Source of the DNA: Mesaphorura yosii
Taxonomy: Eukaryota; Arthropoda; Collembola; Poduromorpha; Tullbergiidae
Assembly (NCBI GenBank): GCA_009869945.1
Contig: WIXG01000002.1
Location: forward strand, 434,001 to 498,000
Direction of reading: 5' to 3'
Length of the DNA: 64,000 bases
The translations under genes and the position numbers were made by a program. The notes below the pieces were generated by a model that had not been told where the DNA came from, did no database searches, and worked only from the letters and a program-made list of their open reading frames with translations. Shown here in pieces: positions 48,239 through 59,784 of this stretch (positions within the stretch are counted from its first letter, which is position 1; every line of letters starts with the position of its first letter).

Positions 48239-51200
48239 TCAATTTGTTGACAGCGCTTCGATTGTTTTCAGTATCCACTCCGTACTCCCGGCAATTGACG
48301 ACGTGCGGTACTTCTCCACTCCACATTTCGGCCTGGACTCTCCCGGTGCTATGCCTGCCAAGGCCCACTCCTTCGTGTCGTCATTTTGACAAAATATTGG
48401 TCCCCCGGGGAATATTTTCAGCTCTCGGAGGCAGTCGCGACCGCTGTCATTTTCGAAGCAGAGGGCTGTGCGGCTTACATTTTGGGCCAGTAAATACGGT
48501 GAAGGTGGGCATGACTCCAACCCAAGTTGGTGCATCGTTGTTTCAATTAGTTGTTCTGGAGAAGTCGATGAAATAAAAAATTAGACGGTGAACCAGACCC
48601 CAAAGCTTATCAAGCTTTATCAGCCTCGTTAGCCTGCCTACCTTGGTTGTTCCATCCCAACCGCACGCATTTTCCTGGCGGTCGATCCCAAATTGGAAAC
48701 GGGGCGCCTAGCGTGAGTCCCGGTTTGCGTTCGGGTTCTTCTGGCAGGCACACGTGACGGGCAAAGTCAGAGAATATGACTGGAGACGCCATTTTGATGA
48801 GGACCAAATTGTCGCCCAGTGGAGACTTTACCATCCCGACGACTCTCCTCTCTTGCTGCCATGGGCTTGTGCTCGTCATGCGCACCCGGCCAAAGTGGAC
48901 GGTCCACCGAGCCTTCGACTGAGATGCGAAGCACTGATCGGACGTGAGCAGCCATTGTGAAGTAACTGCGAAAACATGGAACACGGTTGTAATGATCCGA
49001 TGATGCCTAGGCTTGCAAGAAAATGTTGGATCTTACTTAATGTCGCGTCGCAGACGTGCACGTTGTCTCGAAGCAGAATTGCGTGCCACGGCCAGTCACC
49101 GTGACTGACAAATCCTTTACTTTTCCTAAAGTGCGACGGTCTCTGTCCACATTCTGCAGAATTACGCAAGGATTACGTTAGGCGAAGTCGAAATGCATTG
49201 AAGTTAAACTGAGCGCCTGAGATCTTACCGAGATGATTGCACCCAACATACAGAACCCGCTTTGACGGACATGATCCGGCAGTGAATGTAACTTCGGAGG
49301 ACGATCCTGGATCCTGAATTCGAACGTAGGATCCCGACTTTGAACTGTTTCTAGCTTCCGCGTCAGTTTGTGCCATGACGAACGCCACTTTTCTAAAGCC
49401 GAGAAGTTCGCATGCCGAGGAGCCAATGTTGTCCAGCAAGATCTTGGACTCTGTCGTGTCACGTCCCGAGTCATTCATCCGTTCCACGCACAGCTTGCCA
49501 AGTTTTCCCTAAGGAGCATGGAAATATACGAAAGGTCCACAAAATTGACACCATGAACAGGAACTCAGGAACTTACTTGATCGTGCACAAACAGGTAGCC
49601 CTCATTGAAGTACTGGTGCACGTATCCTGCCGCCTCCGTCGTAGGTGCCAGCGTAAGACAAGACTTTTCATCAGAGCTGTTTGGACAGTCGACCACACCA
49701 TCGCATTTCTTTTCCGGTGTTATGCATTGTTTCCCAGCGCCGCAGTGGAAATTTCCTGGTGGGCAATACGGGCAGTGGAGCTCGTCATTGAATGAGGGAC
49801 AATCCATAATCTGCCAATACAAACGTTAGTTAGTCATCGAATGAAACATGATAGTCGGTTACATTCTTTCTTACTCCATCGCAAATCTTGTCCGCCTGTC
49901 CCGTGAGGTAGAGGTCTTCAACGCATCCTGGTTTGGTGGTGCAAGATCCCACTCCACTCCATTCTGGCCCACATTCGATTTTATTTTTAATTTCTTCAGG
50001 TATTTGATGAGCACAATGCGACTTGAATTCAGTGCAGTAATCTTTGCATGGTTTGAGTCCATTTGAATTCGAATTTGTATCAAGAAATTGATTTCGATTT
50101 CTATTCTTGTCCCGTTGCCCATTTTTGGACCCATTGTTATTGCAGCCAATGAAGAACGAGCACAGGAAATGTGCCGAGAATGGATAGCATTGTGAGTCAA
50201 CAATGGACTGTAACTGATTAATTGTGTGTGCGTCGAGACTCTGTTGATGACTTGATAAAGTTATGTTTGCACAAAAATCCACAGACATCGGGACGCATTT
50301 CTCATCATTAGCGGCGACTCGGCCATTGTTGCTGCTGCCGCTCTTCTTGCGAGTACTTTCCCTCGGCGCGTCAACAATCGTGTACTTGGTCGTCGTAGGT
50401 CTTGACTTGATGGTTCGGCCGTTGCTGTCTCCTTCTGTGGGGAAGTTGTAATTTCTTTCTGTCGATGGGAGATAAAAGAATTCCATGCTCCTCTCTGCAT
50501 GCGTGCAAGACAAACAAAGCGCATATGTAGCTAAAGGTTATGCAATTTAGTAATTGGATGGCGAATGGGAAAGTGAACGGGTGTGTTTCAATGCATATTT
50601 CATGCTGATCAAAAAATTTCCTAAGTGGAATACGGCCCTCGGCCCTTTACCTTGAATTTCGATGGAATCTTGATCCACCATCAGATTTCCGTCGATGATG
50701 CCGTTCGCGTTCCGGATTAAATCGGCGAACGTGATGAATAAATCACCAGCGTCCACTCGAATTCGGTGCGTGTCCACATGAATATTAAATAGCACTTTGA
50801 GCGGACCGTCCTCATTCCTGCACGCAATGCGACCAAAAACATTTCGATATGAGCTCTCAAATTCTGCGTACATTCGAAGAGAAGCGTACTCACCCGTCAA
50901 ATGCTAGAATTTCTGACCCCAAGAATGCATTTTTGACTAAACTTTGTGAGTACAGGGCGTCAATGATGCTTTTGTACTTTGAAGCTCTCTCTCTGAATTC
51001 TGCAGAGTCTGGATTAACTAATTCCTCACTAAACGTGTCTCCTTTTGCTATTGTGAATGAACCTCGGAACAACTGCTCCATGTTTGGAGTCAGACTTAGA
51101 AATTGCACTGAAGTAAATTCAACAGCGAGGTTGATTATCACTGAAATTATTATAGCATAAATCCAGTTTACTAGTTTAGACCGGCTCACCTCCAAAGTAG

Positions 51201-54200
51201 ATTCCTGCCGCACTTCCCAGCGCGACAAACACGACGGCGATGAGGATACACGCGCACCATTTCCGGTGAAAACGACATCTGCGCTTGATCCGAATGTTGG
51301 TGTCTGTGGAGGAACTTGTGGAACTCGAGGAGGACACTGGTGGGAAGATGCGGCTGAGTTGGGGAAATCCTCCATACTGAAATGACATACCAAATAATTA
51401 AAGTGAACTGTACGAACTACTTTACAGTTCACGTAATTTGAATTCTACGAAAAAGTTCAAACGGACTAGAGGATTCAATTCATTCTTTAAAGCATGTCAC
51501 TGATATTGAGTCCCAAATTCTTTAATTCTTGAGCACTCCCCTGTAAATCGCATTGATTGCCAAATATGCCAAATTACAATCGCATATGACAGGGCAATAC
51601 TGCAGGCCAATTCTAACTGAGCCCGCAGTTACAGTCGCAGATTTCCTGCACCAATTCGTGACAACTGTGACTTATCAGCGCAAAATGCGAAGATCACGAT
51701 CGGGAAATTATAAATAGCCTCAGAGCAGCTTTCGCCCGCAACACACCTTGTAAATAGAGTAAATACACCTCGGATTGAATTTGTTTCCTGGCTTTGGGCT
51801 TGAGTCCTCAAGCCGACACGCTCAAATTGGAGCAAGATTCCTGATTCAATTTGAAAACGAAAGTGTGAACGAATAACGAAACAGATTGGCTGATTTCTGT
51901 TACTTCCGAAAATACATTTTTATTCTTGGGTTTTTGGATCATTTCACGATCACGAGCATGTGAACCACGACAAATTGTCGACATGTGAAAGCCTATTGCT
52001 AATAAAATCAAAATCAAGCAGCTCATTGTTCAATGAACGAATTGCTCGAATTCTAAACTAAATTAATTGTGATTTGGTCCGATAAGAACAATGGATCGTT
52101 CGCCTGCGTATCCTGCACGCATTATCGTGACAATAGTCCAATCTGAATTCGAAATCGCTGATACGCTTATTCGCCGTCGAGTCGTGTGCGATGCTCGATT
52201 TCGATGTTGAATTCTGAAAATTCGCATTCAGCACCGCACTTTACTGATGCTCCAATTCTTTAATCATTTTGAGTCTCGTTTGCATACAAATACGGAACAA
52301 TCGACTTTGTTTGCCAATTGGCTGCTTCTTTTGCTCGTTGCGCGTGCTTTCAGAATTTCGATTTGTCAAAGAAGATGATCCTGAGTTTTGAACTTGAAAG
52401 TTACAGTCAAGAGTCAAGTGCGAGCTGTGCCGTGCCATTGTCTTGACTGTGCTGAATCAAGATCGACATCGAGAAGCTTGCACTCTGCTTGTAAACAGGC
52501 TCGATTCGTAATATCTGCAACAAAAACAACAAACAAGTGCACGCAGGTGTGAAAGGCAGCAGAGTGCTGTGTTCGCTTTCAAGAAGTGAACCAATTTCTC
52601 GGCACGGCAGCCCACGCGAGTTAATTGCTTTTAATTTGCGCTAATTCCTCCGCATCATCTGCATCTGCACAGAACAAGAAGAATCACACACCTGCACGGC
52701 GCTGAACGTTACATGACGAATTCTTCACGACAAGTTCGCCACCGCCACCGTAGCGCAGCGTTTGCGTGGCCGTCGTGAGAAAGAACGCGAACGCAACGAA
52801 CGAATTAAATGCGGCGTGTAAAGTGATACATTTTTTCTCACAGATATTTGCACTTTAATTCCAAGCGTGACAACGTCGCCGCAAGCGAATTTGAATGTCA
52901 GTGTTAAATTGTGTAACTTTAAAATTAGCCCAAATCTCGCCCGGCACGGCGTTGGTTAATTCAATTGAATCGGTGCTAAGGAATAAGAATGTGAATAGCT
53001 GAATGAAGTCCGCTATTTTCCTCGAAAGGTTGCTTTGCTTTGCACAAGCCAAGCCAAGCCACACCAGGCCTTCATTGCCCACATTCAGAAATTATGGTCT
53101 ATGAAAAGCGTGAAATTGTTTCAACCAAGTTCACCATCGTAGTGGTGCGCGGCGCTGTGCGTAAGTAAGACATTGCCAAGTGATTGTGATTTCTTTAAAT
53201 CGCGTATTGTTATGTTATTGTTACGTGTGTTATAAAATGAAATGTAGGCCACGCAGCAAAAAGAGGAAGAAGTTTTTTCCTGTGTTGCACTGTTAAATCA
53301 CATGAATTCAATAATGCCTTCCTTTTTCACGTTGCTTCTGGCTTGGCTTAGTGCGTGTAGCATTTTAAGCTGACTGACTGACTGCTTTTTTTGACAAATT
53401 CTGTTTACTTGTACCCCATTTCACGAAACGAATTTTGCATTTTTGACCGCAAATCTCGTAATCAGCGGGCTGTTTGCTGTTTTAGTGATAAGTAGCACCA
53501 GCGCCCTTCCTATTAAGCTGATTGTCCGTCCATTCAAAAGGGCTCGGCTCTTAAGTGATCTTCTTATTTTGTGTTTTGCAGAGCAACGCAGTGAACCCAC
53601 TCAATTCAAGCGTTCTTGCATAAAGTATTCGTTTATTCGCTGATCACATCCTTTTCTGCTTCTGCTTCTTCGTTCTACGTAATGATGTAATTATTTTGAG
53701 GATGATATTTAAAATTAAAGCTCGTTCATGCTTGGCTTGAAGACTTGAACTTGCCAAGCTTGGATCTCGCTGTGTTGAGCCAATTCACATGGCCGCACCT
53801 CTCATTTACGTAATTATTGAGCATTTCTCGCTGACGATGGTGTGGTGTTACGAAGCTCATGCAAAGTAATGCATAATAATAATGTAATTCAATGTCTTGT
53901 CAAAATAATCAAATCTGGGTCGGAGTCGGGCTGCGTTGACTTCAGCGATGTGATGCGATTCGCCACGAGAATCATGTCATTGGTCCACGTAGTGGTGGAT
54001 TGACACAGGCGTGAGTGCACTGGCACTGCATTTTACACCTGTCGTCGAAACCAACCCATAATTAAAGACGCCAGACGGAGCCTCAATAATAACAATGATC
54101 GTCTCATAATGTTCTTCTAACGGTGCTTCCATTATTGCAATTGCGTCAGTATTTTACAAGTATGCTCATGCATTTTGACTTTACCCACAGCCACATATGG

Positions 54201-57200
54201 CATGGCGCATGCCTCGGCCGCGGAAGAACTTTCAACCCAAATAACGCAGCGCAGCTCAGCGACCGACCATTCAGTGATAACGATAATTGTTATGTAATCC
54301 GCGTGCACAGAATTCGTCCGTAACTCATTTTTGGCAATTCAGACAATTTTAAACTGCACTGCAATGTTTAAAATTAGGACGTCCAACATCCAATTAAATG
54401 CCCAATATTATGAAAATCCAGCGATTAATGTATTAAACACAAAGTCAGTGGCAGCATAAGTCAGATTCAGAGTGAAGCAAGTAATAATAATAATGAACTT
54501 GAGTGTTTGCTCGCTCTTAATTCTCACGCTTCACGCATATTTACCGGCCGAGGCGGGCCGAGTCTGCTGCTGTTGTGTGAAAAAGGCGCAGATAATTTAC
54601 TGCGAACAATGAGCACGAACTGTACATGAAACATGAGTCTTAAGGAGGGCTTGTTTGGTATCAGTAACACATTGACCTATCGACATAAAATAATCGTCAC
54701 GGGCGAATGCGAGAGCGAACAGACAAGCGTACGCGTGGGAAGCAACTCCGACACTGCGGCAATGCAATGTGCTAATTAATTCATTGTCGCTTCTTCCGAG
54801 CCCCGTGGCTCAATCGTCCAATTCATGACTCATTGCTTCTGCTTTCTTCGCTTGCGGATTGCGGATTTGAACAGATGTTGCTAATTTATAGCAATTAAAT
54901 GCTCTCTGGTAATTTGTACACTTGCACGATAGGAAAGTGCATTAATTTAGCTGTTAGCACATTCATTCAATTGAGAATCATCGTACTAATTGAGCGGAAC
55001 GCGCAATGAGTAGTGGCGTGGAGTCTTTGGACACTCTGTGCTAACTGCTAACTGCCCAGTTTTCACCACTTCCTAGCCTGCCGGCTGCACGACGTGTTGT
55101 GCCGTGCTGAGTTGGCAGAAATTCTTTATTGCAATTGTACTTGTAATTGTAATGCACAATACATTAATTTATGAAACAAAACACGCTGAACAAACAAACG
55201 ACGCGTCTATACAAATAAAAGCCAGGCAGTTATAAGCCTAAGGCTCAGTGTGAAAATGTGCAATAAACACGGCTTCGAATTTCGAATCTGTGTCAGAAAT
55301 GCCAACGCTCAACGCAGACACACGCACTCATAAAGAAAGACGTAAAATTTACGAAACCATAAACTGATGACAAAAAATGTCATCTTTAACAACTGACTCA
55401 AAACTAATGCGCGACTGCGATTGCGATTCGCGTCTCAGGCCTCAAAAATCTCAATGCGTACCAATTTTAATGCGTGTTAATGTGCAGAGCCCAACAATTA
55501 TTCACAGTTTACAAGTGCCACAGCACTGAACTTGAATCTTTGCGAGCGTGTTTAGATGTTTGTGCAGTTTAATTTGCACGTCAACAAGTCGCTTTGCTCG
55601 CGTTTCTAAACCTCACAATGCCAATTCGTTTTCAGGGTCGCTGGCCACCGGCGAAATGCGAAATGCGAAAATCTTTCAAGCTTAAGCTGTGCTTTGTGAA
55701 GCCATAAAAAGAAACTGTATTCGAGTTTGTCACCGCTTTCTCGCCAGGTTCGAACGTGATGAGCTTAATGAATGCAAGCGCACGCCGTTCGCGTCGCGTC
55801 TTGTTAATTGCGGATTTCGAAGGCGTGTCGAATTCTTGCAGTGCATTTAATTGCAAGTGTAATTTCTCGGCACATCTTCAAGAAACTTACAAAGTTCATG
55901 CTTATACGATTCGCGATTCACTTATTTCGAATCTAAATTCCATATTCTCATTGTCACTTCGCTATCGTTCAATTGAATCTGGCCCCTGTCTGACGCCTGA
56001 CAGTTCAATCATAAAATATGATTTATTTTGTTTCTCTCACCGGGCGTCGGCACGGAAAGCTAAATATTTGTCCTGTCATTGTCGTTTATTCCTTTTCCAC
56101 TCGCGTTTCGCAATTCGCGAGATTGTTAAAAGATAATTTGCATTCCACTTTAAAACAATTTGCATATAAGTGCAATACCGCTCTGCTTTGCTGGTGGCAG
56201 GTGACTGGTGCTAATCTTTCCACTGCGTTCATGAAGAGAAAGTTATTCGCTAAAATCTGAATCTGTCGTTAATGAAAACGAAAACAGCATAATGATTCTT
56301 GGAAGATCATGTTCGAGACACGCGTTACACGCTATTGCTCGTCTTAATTCGAGAACGTGGCCAAATTCGGCGCCTAATCAAAATAATGGCGTTCATTTGC
56401 ACAATTGTCATCACGAAAACGCGAGTAAATTGTGAATTTAATCCAATTGGAATTAGAACATGAATCAAATTCAAAAGTGCCCCAAAAATGACTTAAAAAT
56501 TCATGACATGAGAATTGGAATTGTGGCTCAGGAGCTCAGAGACGAAATAAAATTCTAATTTGTGTTACTTTATTGCTCTAATGAGATCGTTCACGACACA
56601 AAAGCAAAAGACACACGCGCGAGTATTGCCTGAGTACAAAAGAAATTCACAGAAATTTAATTTTCTCTCGTAAAGCATGCTCGTACAAAGCAAACACGAA
56701 ACATGTAATCCGAATAATTACGCACACGTACGTGAACATTAAAAATAATCGAAGTAAAGGAAAGTATAACTCGACTAAAGCTAAATGCACTCGCATTCGT
56801 TTATAATTATAAAATTCGGCAACAACAGACAACGAGCAGAGCGAAGGAACTAATTTCGAAAGTAGGAAGGAGGAAGAAGACAAGACATAAGCCAGAAGAC
56901 AGAAGACTCAAATTATGAATTGTTAGCAATTCCAACATTTGTCTTGAAATAATGAAATCAGAACAATGAGGCTGGACGGACTTCTTGAATTTTAAACCCA
57001 TTCTTCCAAAAGCCACAGTAACCAAGGCTCAGTCAGCCATATTTTGATGAAATTGTCAACCTGCAGCTGACCGCAGTTCAATTCTCCACTGCAAGACTCG
57101 GTTCGTGGCTTCTAGCGTCTGATATCTGACCCAGTCCAGCCTACGAATTGATACGAATTTCAGAATGTCAAACAACAACAGCAGCGGTGGTAGCCCAACG

Positions 57201-58269
57201 ACGGTTGACGGCGTTCCCGTCGCCCTCCGCGGCGAGCAGTACTACGAGGAGACCGGCAGCATCGGCGCGCGCCTGTTCGTGGTCCTCGCAGGTCTCGTCT
57301 GCTCCCCTGTGCTGGCCTACATCTTCCACGTCATCTCGAACTTCTTTTTCTCCTGGCTCTGGACCTTCTTCCTCCTGGGCGCTGCCGCTTTCATCGCCTT
57401 TCAAATGTTCGACACGATTATTTATGCCGTCCGCTGGTACATCAGGCAGAACAGCAGTGGAAGTGGACCTCCGTCTCAATAATTGGCGGTAAGCAATTGC
57501 ATTATCGACGCTGATTAGTTTAATTGGTAATAAATAGCTCATTTTTGGGGAGGAAGTAGAAATTTTTCTACCGTATACGAATGCATGTGAAGTTTCATTA
57601 CAAATTGGCCTGGCTCGATTACGGATTACGCAATTGCGCCGTTTTCACAATGATAATTATAACAATTCTGTCAGTCTTTATCTTTGTGTCGTCTGTCAGC
57701 TTTTTCCTTCCATTGAAATTTATCTTGCAATTGCATTACAATGAATTAGCGGGCATGCGAACAAATGACGGAATTTTGCGACGCGAATAAAAGCGAGATG
57801 CAATATAAAATTATGATTAACTTCGCCGATTACGATTGCGACACCGTGTGACACCTGCGATCGTGTAAATGGCTGCGATTTAAACGCGGCTGGGTGCATC
57901 TTGAATGCACAAGACGCAGTGCATTGAATTATGCCGCATCACAATTGTATCAAATAGAGTTATTATCTTAAATTCGATGGCGAAGCGTTGGACAGAATCG
58001 CCCAACACCAATTCGAAACAGTTTCAATTGCCAAATCTTGCCAAATGTCCAAATTGTGACATGAAGACAGACTCACGAAAGGCGAAAATATCGCTCACGA
58101 AAAAATTTACGTTATTTCCTTGAAATTAGTTGATTTGCTGATTTTCATGTTGGCTTACCCTTTCGAAGCCTCCTCCAGCCGAATTGGCATGATGCTTCAG
58201 GTGGCAGCTGTGCAGTGAGTGGTGGTGGTGCCTGGACTCCATTTTCCCGCGTCCGTGGCCGTGGACCAT
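48239..58269 (-). CDS. Corin-like type II membrane protein with inactive S1 protease domain
   Basis: Eleven exons join in phase: 58269-58159 (tentative), 51376-51190, 51107-50894, 50817-50651, 50494-49875, 49810-49577, 49508-49229, 49153-49037, 48965-48642, 48555-48239, giving about 856 residues (ten listed; the count includes no further exon). Order: His-rich cytoplasmic tail; membrane helix about 77-97 (WCACILIAVVFVALGSAAGI); SEA domain (FRGSFTIAKGDTFSEELVNP, GSEILAFDG); frizzled domain about 240-410 (CVPMSVDFCANITL, CYPFSAHFLCSFF, CKDYCTEF); two LDLa repeats (ADKICDG..DCPSFNDELHC and KKCDGVVDCPNSSDEKSC); SRCR about 512-605; trypsin-like domain to the end. Fz+LDLa+SRCR+S1 is the corin architecture. 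In the S1 part the His site reads LTSDQC and the Ser site KIFPGGP, and no R-IVGG activation site is seen. It is therefore predicted catalytically dead. Exon 1 is less certain than the rest. Confidence 0.85.
51377..57162. other. Proposed large intron 1 of corin-like gene, left part
   Basis: No coding exon can be supported on either strand over 5.8 kb. The DNA is AT-rich with short-word reiteration and many small open frames lacking ATG or motifs. If exon 58269-58159 belongs to the corin-like gene, all of this is intronic; otherwise it is upstream intergenic DNA holding the promoter. Confidence 0.5.
57165..57482 (+). CDS. Small two-helix membrane protein, unknown family
   Basis: An ATG-started frame of 105 residues. 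The first 35 residues are polar (Ser/Asn/Gly-rich, then GEQYYEETGSIGAR). Two strongly hydrophobic segments follow: LFVVLAGLVCSPVLAYIFHV (about 37-56) and WTFFLLGAAAFIAFQMF (about 68-84). The end is polar (RQNSSGSGPPSQ). There is no cleavable signal peptide. Codons are strongly biased to G/C at position 3 (roughly six in seven through the middle of the gene), unlike the AT-rich surroundings. This is good evidence for a real, probably well-expressed gene. A splice acceptor (GAATTTCAG) ends one base before the ATG, and a GTAAGC donor follows the stop by 8 bases, so UTR exons probably flank it. It lies opposite and inside the proposed first intron of the corin-like gene. I do not recognise the family. 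Confidence 0.65.
   Translation: MSNNNSSGGSPTTVDGVPVALRGEQYYEETGSIGARLFVVLAGLVCSPVLAYIFHVISNFFFSWLWTFFLLGAAAFIAFQMFDTIIYAVRWYIRQNSSGSGPPSQ
57500..58158. other. Non-coding region after small membrane protein gene
   Basis: Contains the presumed intron or 3' UTR of the 57165 gene. A 69-codon frame at 57581 is hydrophobic (MIIITILSVFIFVSSVSFF) but AT-rich in codon use and unsupported by motifs or splice sites, so it is not called. Confidence 0.4.
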
Positions 58270-59762
58270 GTGCACTAAATTATTGAACTTCGAACCTAAA
58301 CTATGCCTTATCAATTAGCTAAATTCTACCGCAACGCTGCTGCACTGATCAATGGTCCATTTCAATATCACTCATTTTGAGAAATTCGATACTTATTTAC
58401 GAGTACGGATTTATTGACATTTTGCTAACTAAAAGCGGCGATACCCCTCTTGTATACTTTACCCCTCTTCGTACTGCCTGTCTACGCCTGGTGGCTCTTG
58501 GTAAATGTTTTCTTGTCGAGATCCGAATGTAAACTAAGTCATTGTTACACACACACACAGGCAAGCGAATAAAAAATATTCTCATCATTTAATTTTGTTT
58601 TTCTTTTTAAGGATTGCCTTATTGTTGAGGTACGCTGAGACGAGACGGAGTGCACGCTTGTGCGTTGCCTGTGCCTGCTGTTGCGTATTCGCATTCCGTC
58701 CAAAGCTAAAAAGGAAGAAGGCAAATTTCTGCGCTGTTCCTCTCGGACTCTTTTCTACATTGCATTATTTCTTTTCTTACTCTTTCTTACTTCTTTCCTT
58801 TTATTCGCTATTTAGCACATTAACAATTACACGATGCTTCTGCGCTCACGCTATGCGAAACACGAATTTTGCTGTACGACGCAAGAAGTCAACTAGATTG
58901 CACGCAACGCATTGGCATTGCGGCTTTGGCTGCTGGCAGGGATGAACGATGAAACGGGATTCTGACAAATCCTGACTTCTTATTCCCATAAATTACGATT
59001 TAAAATTAATTAATCCCTCGTAGTATGCTGTAAGGAGCAATAATGCGTTGTTTTGGAGTACTGTCGCAACTAATTGAGGCGCTGCAGAAAGAAGCTTAAT
59101 TCTTGAGCTGCGCGTCGACTGTTATTAAATTCGGCTTTATTTATTGCATTAACTTCGTGTACCGCAGGACAACTCAAATAATTAAAATATGTACCTCTCG
59201 ATTCATAATCTGAACCATCCTTAATCTTAAATGACTAACAAACTCTGTAACACATTCTAAATCCTAAGAATATTGATTCCAGTGGCTAAATAAAGTTGAC
59301 GGAGTTTCTGTAAAATGGTAAAGTAAAACAAGCCAAGCTGTTGTAGTAGTAAAAATAACAGTGGCTCTGTTTCTGCATTGTTAACAAGTTTAAAGTCATT
59401 AAAATCCCTAACAAAAAATTAATGGCATTTCTAAAGTCTTAAAGCAAGTTTTGTATAATTATTTGCAAGTTGCGTACGAACTAAAATGACTGACTACGTG
59501 CACTCAACAGTGATATAAAGAATTGCATCTCGATTCTGGAGTATTATCAAGTATTGAACATGGTCATGTTACAAAGGCAAGGGCTGAGCCGAACCCAATT
59601 AACAATGTACAATTACCCTGTAAAATACAGAAAGACCGATAAGTACAAAATACAAACTATTACAAATATTTTCACTTCTCAATTCTCAATTTGACATTGC
59701 ATAATTGCATTTGAGATACAAAACATTTCAAAAGTCTGTCTGGTTGTCTTCTTTGCTTTTCA
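58270..59762. other. Intergenic region upstream of corin-like exon 1
   Basis: About 1.5 kb of AT-rich DNA that would contain the corin-like promoter and, at the right end, the 3' UTR of the zinc-finger gene. A short CA run is at 58550-58559. No gene can be supported. Confidence 0.45.
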
Positions 59763-59784
59763 TTTATTTCCTTTCCTTCAGGCT

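Noticed and set aside
53443-53643. Frame with a signal-peptide-like start (LVISGLFAVLVISSTSALP)
   Set aside because: It opens with TTG, has no ATG in frame, no family motif and no clear splice context.
57168-57542. 124-codon minus-strand frame opposite the small membrane protein
   Set aside because: It is the antisense shadow of a GC3-rich gene. The hydrophobic and codon-bias signal is only on plus.
58595-58945. Hydrophobic 116-codon frame
   Set aside because: It starts with TTG, and composition follows local low complexity (TTC/TCT runs) without any domain.
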